11,004 nucleotides of DNA, from positions 1-11,004 of the forward strand of contig QHQU01000067.1 of assembly GCA_003219925.1 (NCBI GenBank), read 5' to 3'. The DNA comes from Verrucomicrobiota bacterium. GTDB taxonomy: Bacteria; Verrucomicrobiota; Verrucomicrobiia; Chthoniobacterales; UBA10450. A model generated the notes under the pieces. That model saw only the letters and a program-made list of their open reading frames with translations. It searched no databases and was not told the origin of the DNA. Each line of letters starts with the position of its first letter. Positions within the stretch are counted from its first letter, which is position 1. Both the position numbers and the translations under genes were made by a program. Below are positions 1 through 6,337 of this stretch, in pieces.

Positions 1-134
1 TGGTGCTCGCGTTTCCAAGCCTCCCACGCTTCACACCCATTTGTGGCTTCGGTGACGCTGTGTCCCAATTCGATCAGGGTAGAGCTGAGCAAAAATCTGG
101 CAGTACGGTCGTCATCTGCGACGAGGATATCCAT
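1..134 (-). CDS. Response regulator receiver protein, N-terminal part only (runs off left edge)
   Basis: Reading the minus strand from the ATG at 134-132 gives 44 codons open to the window edge. The protein begins MDILVADDDRTARFLL, a standard receiver first strand with the acidic pair D8-D9, followed by helix 1 and a second strand ending in NGCEAWEAW. The phospho-Asp, Thr/Ser and Lys positions lie beyond the edge, so only the first third of the receiver is seen. A Shine-Dalgarno-like AAGGG sits six bases before the ATG (141-145 on the plus strand). By eye, 19 of 44 positions match the N-terminus of the receiver/zinc-finger protein at 1879-2439 without gaps, so the two are probably paralogues; whether this one also carries a C-terminal finger or another output cannot be seen. 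It is divergent from the gene at 602. Confidence 0.85.
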   Translation of the reverse strand, partial: MDILVADDDRTARFLLSSTLIELGHSVTEATNGCEAWEAWKREH

Positions 135-164
135 TTCGAGCCCTTGGAAGCCGACTCACAATGC

Positions 165-207
165 ACAAAGTGTACCGTTGCGGTAAACTTCCTCTTGTTC
201 ACTTTGT
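165..207. repeat. Nested inverted repeats upstream of the partial receiver gene
   Basis: ACAAAGTG at 165-172 is the exact reverse complement of CACTTTGT at 200-207. Immediately inside the left arm lies a second hairpin, TACCG-TTG-CGGTA, at 173-185. The pair sits 31 to 73 bases upstream of the minus-strand ATG at 134, where an operator or leader structure would be expected. An 8-base inverted repeat at this spacing is expected a few times per 11 kb by chance, so function is not established. Confidence 0.35.
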
Positions 208-274
208 CGAGAAACCGACGTTGGGTGGAAAGAGGCTGTCTTCTGCGTAACTGAATGTGCCCGAGAGAAATATT

Positions 275-314
275 TCGGTGCGGCTTTTAGCGAAACCCGT
301 CCTCTCGGTGCGGC
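275..314. repeat. 10-base direct repeat, 30-base period
   Basis: TCGGTGCGGC occurs at 275-284 and again at 305-314, exactly 30 bases apart start to start, close to three helical turns. This spacing would put two protein-binding sites on the same face of the DNA in the divergent promoter region. No binding protein can be named from the sequence. Confidence 0.4.
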
Positions 315-331
315 AGCAGGTCGATGCCGCA
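309..331. repeat. GC-rich hairpin in the divergent spacer
   Basis: TGCGGCA at 309-315 and TGCCGCA at 325-331 form a perfect 7-base-pair stem with a 9-base loop. There is no T-run on either side, so it does not look like an intrinsic terminator. The left arm overlaps the second copy of the 10-base direct repeat. Confidence 0.35.
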
Positions 332-601
332 GTCAGTTGTTCCCGGTGGCCCCGTAAATGCTCGCCTTAGGCAAAAATCAATGGCGAGGGTAACAAATTG
401 TGATTCGCAGCTTTCCCAGTCGGGTCTCTGTTGGGGAGCTGAAGCGTTTACCCGACCGTTGGGCCAAGTGGAACGACTCGCCCACGCAGGCGACCTCCCG
501 GGGCACACGCGTTGCTTACCGATATTCGCCAGAAAGTTCCCCGCGTCCGGAGCGCCTTCACGCAACCTGTCCAAACATTGCCGACCTCCAATTCATAACC
601 G

Positions 602-1882
602 ATGAAAAGAATTTTCACGCCTTCCAAAAAGAAATCGATCCTGATCCTGGATGACGATCCCTTTGCCACTCAGATCTACCGGGAAAAACTCGAGGCGCAG
701 GGATTCAAGGTTGAGGTCACTCGCGACTTTGACAGTACATTGCAGATCCTGAAGAAAGAGGTTTTTGACGTTCTGATCCTCGACCTGTGCCTGCCCGGAA
801 TAAACGTGGTCGAGCTGATCAAGAATATTCGTTCGGAATCCGCCACGCAGTCCTTACCAATCATCGTTTTTTCAAATTCTTATCTCGGCAACTTGACGCG
901 TGCCGCTGTGGAAGAGGGGGCAACGAAATTCGTCGCAAAAATCGACAGTACACCGGAACAAATGATCGAACTTTTGCGTGAGCTCGGAGTGAGCGCGAGC
1001 GCGACTTCCAGGGTCGGCGTTAGCGGCATGATTGGAACACCGGAGGCGAATCAGGAAAAGCTAGCGTCGAAGCTTTCGATTAACCGGCCCGAGACACTCG
1101 CGAAGCTGCGCGCCAGTTATCAAAATTTCACCAGGACGGAGCGGGAAGATTTGCGTCGTACTGCACTTCTCCAGATGCACCGTCAGCTTCGTTTGCTGGC
1201 GGGGGGCGCCAGCGCGCTTGCTTTCCCCAAGATTGCGCGGATGAGTACAGCTTTGGAGGCTTTGCTCGTTGAATTGTACACCGAGCCGGCAAAAATCACG
1301 CCGTCAGTCGTCCGAACGGTCGCGCACTCTATTGAGACACTGGCTTCCTTAGTCGATCGCGCCGCGAATTCTCAAGGCGAAGTAATAACGTCGTCAAAGA
1401 TCCTAGTAGTGGACGACGAAGTCATTTCGCGCGAAACGATCTGCTCCGCCTTGGGAAGGGCCACCCTTCAGGCCAAGAGCCTGGATGATCCGCTCGCCGC
1501 GCAAAGCCTCCTGGAGCGGGAACATTTCGACCTCATTTTTCTCGATGTCGAGATGCCGGGGCAAAGCGGTCTCGAGCTGTGCGTGAAGATCCGCGGGATG
1601 GAGCCTAATCGGACTACTCCGATCGTTTTTGTCACTTCGCATTCTGATTTCGGAAGTCGGGCGCAATCGACTTTAAGTGGAGGAAATGATTTCATCGCGA
1701 AACCGTTCCTGCTGGTTGAGCTAGCCTTGAAAACGCTCACCTGGTTGTTTAAGGAAGGCCCGCAGCCACTTCCAATCGCAAGCGTGCAAAGTGCCGTTCC
1801 GACCAAAGCGGGTGGTCACGAATCGCAACTCGCCGCGGGTCATGGCGCGCCGAAGGTGCGCCGCAGATCGTCAGCGAGATGA
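602..1882 (+). CDS. Receiver / Hpt-like / receiver phosphorelay protein
   Basis: A 426 aa soluble protein with no signal peptide or membrane segment. Receiver 1 spans about residues 12-128: acidic residues D17-D19, phosphoacceptor D61 in LDLCLPG, S91 and conserved K113. Residues about 160-256 form a helical domain that matches the Hpt pattern around a GGA and an ALEALL helix, but the position expected to be the phospho-His is R197 (R197-LLAGGA); H193 lies one helical turn earlier. Receiver 2 spans about 264-385: D271/D272, phosphoacceptor D315 in LDVEMPGQSG, T345 and K367 in the AKPF motif. A basic, low-complexity tail ends in RRRSSAR. There is no DNA-binding or enzymatic output domain, so it is likely a phosphate relay, sink or scaffold. 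The ATG is the first after an in-frame TAA at 596; no clear Shine-Dalgarno precedes it. It overlaps the next gene by four bases, suggesting one operon with translational coupling. Confidence 0.9.
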   Translation: MKRIFTPSKKKSILILDDDPFATQIYREKLEAQGFKVEVTRDFDSTLQILKKEVFDVLILDLCLPGINVVELIKNIRSESATQSLPIIVFSNSYLGNLTRAAVEEGATKFVAKIDSTPEQMIELLRELGVSASATSRVGVSGMIGTPEANQEKLASKLSINRPETLAKLRASYQNFTRTEREDLRRTALLQMHRQLRLLAGGASALAFPKIARMSTALEALLVELYTEPAKITPSVVRTVAHSIETLASLVDRAANSQGEVITSSKILVVDDEVISRETICSALGRATLQAKSLDDPLAAQSLLEREHFDLIFLDVEMPGQSGLELCVKIRGMEPNRTTPIVFVTSHSDFGSRAQSTLSGGNDFIAKPFLLVELALKTLTWLFKEGPQPLPIASVQSAVPTKAGGHESQLAAGHGAPKVRRRSSAR

Positions 1883-2439
1883 AAATCCTCATCGCCGAAG
1901 ACGACGCTGTTGCCTCCCAAATCCTGCAGTTAACCCTCGAGCGCATGGGCCACGAAGTGGTGGTGACGCGCACTGGAACCGAAGCGTGGGAAACGTTCGA
2001 TCGCGCTCCTGTGCGTGTTGTCGTAAGCGATTGGATGATGCCGGGGATAGATGGCTTGGAGTTTTGTCACCGAGTGCGGGCGCGTCCGAACACACCGTAT
2101 ACTTATTTCATCCTTCTGACCGCCGTGAATACCGGCGCGGAAAACTACGACCTCGGCACTGAAGCCGGCATTGACGATTTCCTTACGAAGCCGCTTGACG
2201 CCATCGCTATTCGGATGCGACTGCGCGTCGCGGATCGAATTCTTTGGTTTACGGGAGAAGTTCACCAGCTCAAGCAATTGATCCCGATTTGTGCCTATTG
2301 TCACAAAATACACACCGCCGAGGACTACTGGCAGCGTTTCGAAACCTACATTAAGCAACAGACCGGATCGGAATTCAGCCATGGCGTTTGCCCCGACTGC
2401 CTTGAAGGTGAAATGGCGAAACTAAGATGCGCCCGCTGA
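1879..2439 (+). CDS. Response regulator with C-terminal zinc-finger-like domain
   Basis: A 186 aa protein with a canonical receiver over about residues 1-122: acidic D8 and D9, phosphoacceptor D51 in SDWMMPGIDG, T81 and K104 in the TKPL motif. After a short helical linker comes a compact Cys/His module over about 134-175: C138-x2-C141-H142-K-I, a W/Y-rich middle, then F-S-H168-G-V-C171-P-D-C174. The two CxxC-type pairs and H168 are spaced like a metal site and zinc is the likely ligand. This module is a known C-terminal extension of response regulators and PAS proteins, but its output is not established to my knowledge. There is no recognisable DNA-binding helix-turn-helix. The start codon overlaps the upstream stop as ATGA, so translation is probably coupled to the receiver/Hpt-like/receiver protein, a plausible partner. 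Its N-terminus resembles the partial receiver at 1-134. Confidence 0.92.
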   Translation: MKILIAEDDAVASQILQLTLERMGHEVVVTRTGTEAWETFDRAPVRVVVSDWMMPGIDGLEFCHRVRARPNTPYTYFILLTAVNTGAENYDLGTEAGIDDFLTKPLDAIAIRMRLRVADRILWFTGEVHQLKQLIPICAYCHKIHTAEDYWQRFETYIKQQTGSEFSHGVCPDCLEGEMAKLRCAR

Positions 2440-2771
2440 TTTTTGTGCGACGCAGCCAAATTGCATCACCTTTCCTCATCAAGGATCTGCTTGAGATCGC
2501 GAGCGAGACTTCCAAAAAAAAGAGCTGCAAGTTTCGCCCGAGATTGAGTTCGTGAGTGGGGGCTGGTAAAGGCGCGAGGCTACCGGCGGGAAAGACCATG
2601 CGGGAAACGCGTTGGCATCAACGCCGTATTTGAATTTGGAATGCGTCCTGCTTCGACCACATAATGCAACCAAAGAAAGAACGACCAAGATTAAACACCG
2701 TTTCTCGATCGGCCCATCTCGGGAGAACCGCAGAACGATCGTAGTCGAAACGGAAGCGCTTCAAGTCGACC
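2440..2771. other. Intergenic region between receiver operon and hybrid kinase
   Basis: The 332 bases hold no recognisable gene. A 42-codon frame, ATG 2427 to TGA 2553-2555, overlaps the end of the upstream gene and has no known features; another short frame at 2612-2794 runs into the kinase gene in a different frame. There is a perfect hairpin GCGTTG-GCAT-CAACGC at 2609-2624, an A8 tract near 2514-2521, and a 10-base palindrome GAAGCGCTTC at 2753-2762, nine bases before the kinase ATG. No intrinsic terminator with a T-run follows the upstream stop. Confidence 0.55.
2636..2665 (+). promoter_or_regulatory. Candidate sigma70-type promoter for the hybrid kinase
   Basis: TTGGAA at 2636-2641 (four of six to TTGACA) is followed after 18 bases by CATAAT at 2660-2665 (five of six to TATAAT). 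The -10 lies about 106 bases before the ATG at 2772, leaving a leader that contains the GAAGCGCTTC palindrome. The match is modest and could be chance. Confidence 0.3.
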
Positions 2772-5216
2772 ATGAAGACCGTTGTCATTGTTGACGACCG
2801 CGAAGACAACCGGGCCCTGCTCATGGCGACGTTGGAGCACCGCGACTATCGCCTGGTCGAAGCCTCCAGCGGAGAAGAAGCGTTGAAGCTGATCGGCAAA
2901 GAAGAGCCGGACCTGATTATCGCCGATGTGCTCATGCCCAGGATGGATGGCTATGAGTTTGTCCAACAGTTGCGGCAGGATCCTAGAAACGCGCAAACGA
3001 AAGTAATCTTTTATACCGCCAGCTATATCGAAGAAGAATCACGGAGATTGGCAAAGGCGTGTGGGGTTAATCATATCATTGTCAAACCGACGGACCCCGA
3101 TACCGTCCTCGAGATTGTTGATGAAGCGCTGGGGGAGAAGTCGAAATCGGCGGCGATTGTTCCGACACCAGATTTCGAGCGTGAACATCTCCATCTTGTT
3201 ACGGACAAGCTCTCCGAAAAGGTGGAGGAATTGGAGACGCTTACTCACCAACTCGAGCAGGAAATCGTAGAGCGTAAAAGTGCGGAGGATGCGTTACGTG
3301 CAAGTGAGGCTCATTTGCAAACTGTCGTCGAGAACCTCGACGAGGGTGTGATTGTCTCCGATCTCAAGGGCGGATTGGTGCAGTGGAATCGTGCCGCATT
3401 GACGATTCATGGGTATACCAAGTTGGAGGAAGGTCTTCGATCCCAGAGCGACCTCGTTGACACCTTCGAACTCTCGACCTTGGGCGGCACCCGCGTTCCG
3501 CTGGAAGAGTGGCCGCTGTTTCGCATCCTTCGTGGCGAAAATCTGCGCGATCTCGAACTGCGTGTAAGAAATATTCGGGCGGATTGGGAGCGTATTTTTA
3601 ACTATGGCGGTACTCTCGTTCACGATGGGAGCAACGAACCGGTGCTGGCGATCGTTACTGTAAGCGACATTACTCAGCGCAAGCGCGTGGAGGAACGCCT
3701 GCGAGAGCAAGCTGACATCATCAATCATGCACGGGACGCGATCATCATCCGGCACTTCCAAGATGATCGCATCACCTTTTGGAACAAAGGAGCGGAACAC
3801 TTATACGGCTGGACCGCCAACGAAGCGCTGGGCAAGCCAAGCTGGGAATTGCTCTACGCCGATGCCAACGAGCGTGACGCCCCTTTAAAAGTTCTGCTCT
3901 CTACCGGCGAATTTCATGGCGAACTTAAGCAGGTCACGAAAGGTGCCCGGGATATCGTTGTCGACTGCCGCGCCACCCTCATTCGCGATCCCGCTGGCGA
4001 ACCTCGCTCGCTGCTCCTCATCAACACGGACATTACTGAGCAAAAGAAACTTGAAATGCAGCTGCTGCGCGCGCAGCGACTTGAAAGCATTGGTACCCTG
4101 GCGGGTGGCGTAGCTCACGATCTTAATAATGTCCTTGGTCCGATTTTGATGGGTGCGGAATCACTGCGTTGCAATCGGACGGGCGAACATGCCGCGGCCA
4201 TGATTTCACTCATCGAGGAGAGCGCGCGACGCGGCTCAAGCATTGTTAAGCAAGTACTCACTTTCGCGCGCGGCGTCGAAGGTGAGCGGGTGCTAATTAA
4301 CCCGCGCCATCTCATTGACGAAATGGTCGAGATCGCGAAAAGAACATTTCCCAAAACGATCGAAGTCACAGGAAAATACCCAGAGCATCCTTGGGCGATT
4401 AGCGGTGATCCAACTCAACTGCACCAGGTTTTGCTGAATCTTTCTATGAATGCACGGGACGCTATGGGCAATGGCGGCTCCCTGATTTTAGCAGCAGAAA
4501 ATGTGGAGGTGGACGATAATTTTGCTGCAATGATGCCAGGCGCAAAGGCTGGCTCGTATGCGACTTTGCGTGTGAGCGACACCGGCGTCGGGATACCGCG
4601 TGCGCTGGTGGAGAAGATCTTCGAGCCATTCTTCACCACCAAGGATCCCGGCAAGGGCACCGGCTTAGGGTTGTCCACTTCATTAGGAATCGTGAAGAGT
4701 CACGCCGGCTTTATTTCAGTCTCCAGCGAACAAGGCAGGGGTACGACTTTTACGGTTTTCCTTCCTGCTGTCCAAGCCGATGTCGCTCCGTGCCGGAAAG
4801 AGGCCCCGCCTGTCACCAAGGGAAATGGCGAATTAGTTCTGTTGGTCGATGACGAGATGAACGTTCGCCACGTTACGAAGATGACTCTGGAGACGCACAA
4901 CTACTGCGTACTGGAAGCGAACGATGGCCCCGAGGCATTGGCTATCTTTGCCCAACACAAGGATTCGATCAGCGTTGTTCTTACCGATTTGATAATGCCG
5001 TATATCGATGGGGTTGCCCTAATTCGCGCACTCAAGCGGATAAAACCGGATATGATTTTCATCGCGTCTAGCGGACAGGACACCGAGCCTCGCCTGGTCG
5101 AACTTCAGGGGCTCGGGGTCGTGAATTTTTTATGCAAACCGTACGATACGAGGAAGCTGCTCACCGTGCTGGAAAGCGCCGTTTCAAAGCAATTGGCACC
5201 GCTTCCAAAAAAATGA
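2772..5216 (+). CDS. Hybrid sensor histidine kinase, receiver-PAS-PAS-HisKA-HATPase-receiver
   Basis: An 814 aa cytoplasmic kinase with no transmembrane segments. The order is: N-terminal receiver, about 1-122 (D8/D9, phosphoacceptor D52 in ADVLMPRMDG, T82, K105); a coiled coil, about 140-182; PAS 1, about 184-300, ending in SDITQRK; PAS 2, about 312-422, ending in TDITEQK; HisKA, about 430-505, with H449 in AHDLNNVLGP; HATPase, about 545-665, with an N-box around LNLSMNARDAM, D603 in the DTGVGIP box, FEPFFTTK and GTGLGLST; and a C-terminal receiver, about 688-805 (D739 in TDLIMPYIDG, K789). All catalytic boxes look intact. It should sense an intracellular cue through PAS, autophosphorylate H449 and pass phosphate to D739, with the N-terminal receiver gating activity. 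The ATG is placed directly before the receiver's first strand; no strong Shine-Dalgarno is seen. The NarL-type regulator 84 bases downstream is its probable output partner. Confidence 0.94.
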   Translation: MKTVVIVDDREDNRALLMATLEHRDYRLVEASSGEEALKLIGKEEPDLIIADVLMPRMDGYEFVQQLRQDPRNAQTKVIFYTASYIEEESRRLAKACGVNHIIVKPTDPDTVLEIVDEALGEKSKSAAIVPTPDFEREHLHLVTDKLSEKVEELETLTHQLEQEIVERKSAEDALRASEAHLQTVVENLDEGVIVSDLKGGLVQWNRAALTIHGYTKLEEGLRSQSDLVDTFELSTLGGTRVPLEEWPLFRILRGENLRDLELRVRNIRADWERIFNYGGTLVHDGSNEPVLAIVTVSDITQRKRVEERLREQADIINHARDAIIIRHFQDDRITFWNKGAEHLYGWTANEALGKPSWELLYADANERDAPLKVLLSTGEFHGELKQVTKGARDIVVDCRATLIRDPAGEPRSLLLINTDITEQKKLEMQLLRAQRLESIGTLAGGVAHDLNNVLGPILMGAESLRCNRTGEHAAAMISLIEESARRGSSIVKQVLTFARGVEGERVLINPRHLIDEMVEIAKRTFPKTIEVTGKYPEHPWAISGDPTQLHQVLLNLSMNARDAMGNGGSLILAAENVEVDDNFAAMMPGAKAGSYATLRVSDTGVGIPRALVEKIFEPFFTTKDPGKGTGLGLSTSLGIVKSHAGFISVSSEQGRGTTFTVFLPAVQADVAPCRKEAPPVTKGNGELVLLVDDEMNVRHVTKMTLETHNYCVLEANDGPEALAIFAQHKDSISVVLTDLIMPYIDGVALIRALKRIKPDMIFIASSGQDTEPRLVELQGLGVVNFLCKPYDTRKLLTVLESAVSKQLAPLPKK

Positions 5217-5285
5217 TTTCTGCCGTTCAAAATCAGAGCGTGGCTCGGTTCCAGAAAGCATAATGAGCCTAAGACCTCCACAAGC

Positions 5286-5291
5286 TATAAT
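5286..5291 (+). promoter_or_regulatory. Consensus -10 element directly upstream of the NarL-type regulator
   Basis: A perfect TATAAT ends nine bases before the GTG at 5301. Transcription from it would begin around 5297-5300, giving a leaderless or nearly leaderless mRNA. The bases 16 to 18 upstream (5262-5269) do not resemble TTGACA and no TGn extension is present, so an activator may be needed. The lack of any Shine-Dalgarno before the GTG agrees with leaderless initiation. Confidence 0.45.
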
Positions 5292-5300
5292 TGTTGTGTC

Positions 5301-5954
5301 GTGAAGACGGTCCGGATTCTTCTCGCAGACGATCATAAGGTGGTCCGTCAAGGAACGCGTGCGCTTCTGTCGACGATCCCAGAATGGGAGATTGTCGGCG
5401 AGGCCGATAACGGTCGAGATGCGGTTGCACTGACTGCGGATCTAAAACCGGACATCGTGATTCTGGATATCACAATGCCCGAATTGAACGGCCTCGATGC
5501 GGCACGGCAGATCAAAAGGAAGTCCCCTGAGACCGAAATCCTGATTTTTACGGCGCAGGAGACGGAAAAGCTAGTTCACGATGTCTTCGACTCCGGAGCA
5601 CGTAGCTACATCATGAAAACAGATGCGGCTGATCATTTAATCGACGCGATCAAAGCACTTTCCGAGCACAAACATTTCTTTACATCGCGGATCTCGGAGA
5701 TCGTTTTCGCGCGGTGTATTCAGGGAAAACAAGCCCTCGAAGGGACTCCCGAAAACAGCCGAATCACCGATCGGGAGCGGGAAATCGTGCAGCTTCTGGG
5801 TGAGGGTAAAAGCAGTAAGGAAATTGCCATCATCCTGGGGATTAGTGTGCGTACGGTGGAAACGCATCGCGCCGCGATCATGAAAAAACTGGGGTTGAAA
5901 TCGTTTAGTGCGTTGATTCGCTACGCCGTTCGTAACAAGATCATTGAGGCTTAA
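5301..5954 (+). CDS. NarL/FixJ-family response regulator with LuxR-type HTH
   Basis: A 217 aa DNA-binding response regulator. The receiver spans about residues 3-122, with D10/D11 in LLADDH, phosphoacceptor D56 in ILDITMPELNG, T84 and K106 in IMKTDA. A short linker leads to a LuxR-type helix-turn-helix over about 150-215: TDREREIVQLLGEGKSSKEI then a recognition helix containing SVRTVETHRAAIMKKL. Length and layout are normal for the family. The GTG start is chosen because the receiver's first strand begins four residues later and no other in-frame start is near; it lacks a Shine-Dalgarno and follows a TATAAT by nine bases. It lies 84 bases after the hybrid kinase on the same strand and is the only evident transcription factor in the window, so it is the likely output of that kinase. 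It may also have its own promoter. Confidence 0.94.
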   Translation: MKTVRILLADDHKVVRQGTRALLSTIPEWEIVGEADNGRDAVALTADLKPDIVILDITMPELNGLDAARQIKRKSPETEILIFTAQETEKLVHDVFDSGARSYIMKTDAADHLIDAIKALSEHKHFFTSRISEIVFARCIQGKQALEGTPENSRITDREREIVQLLGEGKSSKEIAIILGISVRTVETHRAAIMKKLGLKSFSALIRYAVRNKIIEA

Positions 5955-5962
5955 TCGCGCCC

Positions 5963-5980
5963 TGCCGCAATTCGGCGGCA
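5963..5980 (+). terminator. Possible weak stem-loop terminator after the NarL-type gene
   Basis: TGCCGC at 5963-5968 pairs with GCGGCA at 5975-5980 around a 6-base loop, nine bases after the stop codon. The position suits a terminator, but AAAG rather than a T-run follows on the plus strand, so it may instead only stabilise the 3' end. Confidence 0.3.
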
Positions 5981-5989
5981 AAAGTTCCG

Positions 5990-6316
5990 ATGGCGGTTGA
6001 TGGCGTCGCTCCCTCGATTGACAGGTTGGAGGTTTTTGCCTTAGCGCGGAACGCACCGGATGTCGAACACAAAGGATATCCCATTTTTGCCTCCGCGGCA
6101 GATCTCTAATTTGAAAAAACCGGACCAGCCGGAAGCTACAGGCTCGACGCACGTCCAGTGGAAGGATTGCACGCGGGCGCGGATGATTACCTGATCAAGC
6201 CGTTCGACAAGAATGAGCTTTTGGCGCGTATCCAGGTGGGATTACGCATTCTCGAGTTATATTCTAACTTAGCAGCGCGGTTGAAGGAGCTGGAGAAGGC
6301 CCGGCGAAATCGATGA
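5990..6316 (+). pseudogene. Decayed response-regulator (receiver) relic
   Basis: One plus-strand frame carries both later halves of a receiver, interrupted by a TAA at 6107-6109. Before the stop, from 5990, the reading AVDGVAPSIDRLEVF fits the phospho-Asp strand and following loop of a receiver (D, then P, then D-G-L-E-V with the Gly changed to Arg), then PIFASAAD fits the fourth strand with its Ser. After the stop, 6158-6316 reads VEGLHAGADDYLIKPF, an excellent match to the fourth helix, fifth strand and conserved Lys, then a charged helix ending LKELEKARRNR. Between the strand-4 and GADDYL motifs there are about a dozen extra residues, including the stop. The first strand with its acidic pair is absent; the NarL-type gene ends just before it. 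The C-terminal style resembles the linker of finger-bearing response regulators. The second half alone could be a 52-codon frame from GTG 6158, but a free-standing third of a receiver would not fold. The later half is certain in kind; the earlier half is probable. Confidence 0.68.
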
Positions 6317-6337
6317 TTTGAAGTTGAGATTTCCGCT

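Larger units (their letters stand above)
135..601. other. Divergent intergenic region, no convincing gene
   Basis: This 467-base spacer separates the minus-strand receiver gene from the plus-strand gene at 602, so it should hold promoters for both. Short open frames of up to 95 codons on either strand have no recognisable protein features and no good ribosome sites. It contains a perfect 10-base palindrome GAAATATTTC at 267-276, a 7-base inverted repeat CCGAGAG/CTCTCGG at 261-267 and 302-308, and the separately listed repeats. I could not find a convincing -35/-10 pair for either gene. Confidence 0.6.

Noticed and set aside
287..605. Open frames of 93 to 95 codons on both strands in the divergent spacer
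   Set aside because: They overlap each other on opposite strands, have no motif or ribosome site, and their composition is not protein-like.
1930..2382. 150-codon open frame on the minus strand
   Set aside because: Entirely antisense to the receiver/finger gene, whose motifs are unambiguous; composition is that of a shadow frame.
2514..2521. A8 tract as a minus-strand terminator T-run
   Set aside because: No stable hairpin precedes it on the minus strand and there is no minus-strand gene to terminate.
2427..2555. 42-codon plus frame overlapping the end of the receiver/finger gene
   Set aside because: No clear ribosome site and no recognisable motif; mentioned only as part of the spacer description.
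5637..6152. 171-codon minus-strand frame across the end of the NarL-type gene and the relic
   Set aside because: No recognisable domain, Arg/Pro-rich shadow composition, and it covers the conserved HTH of the opposite strand.
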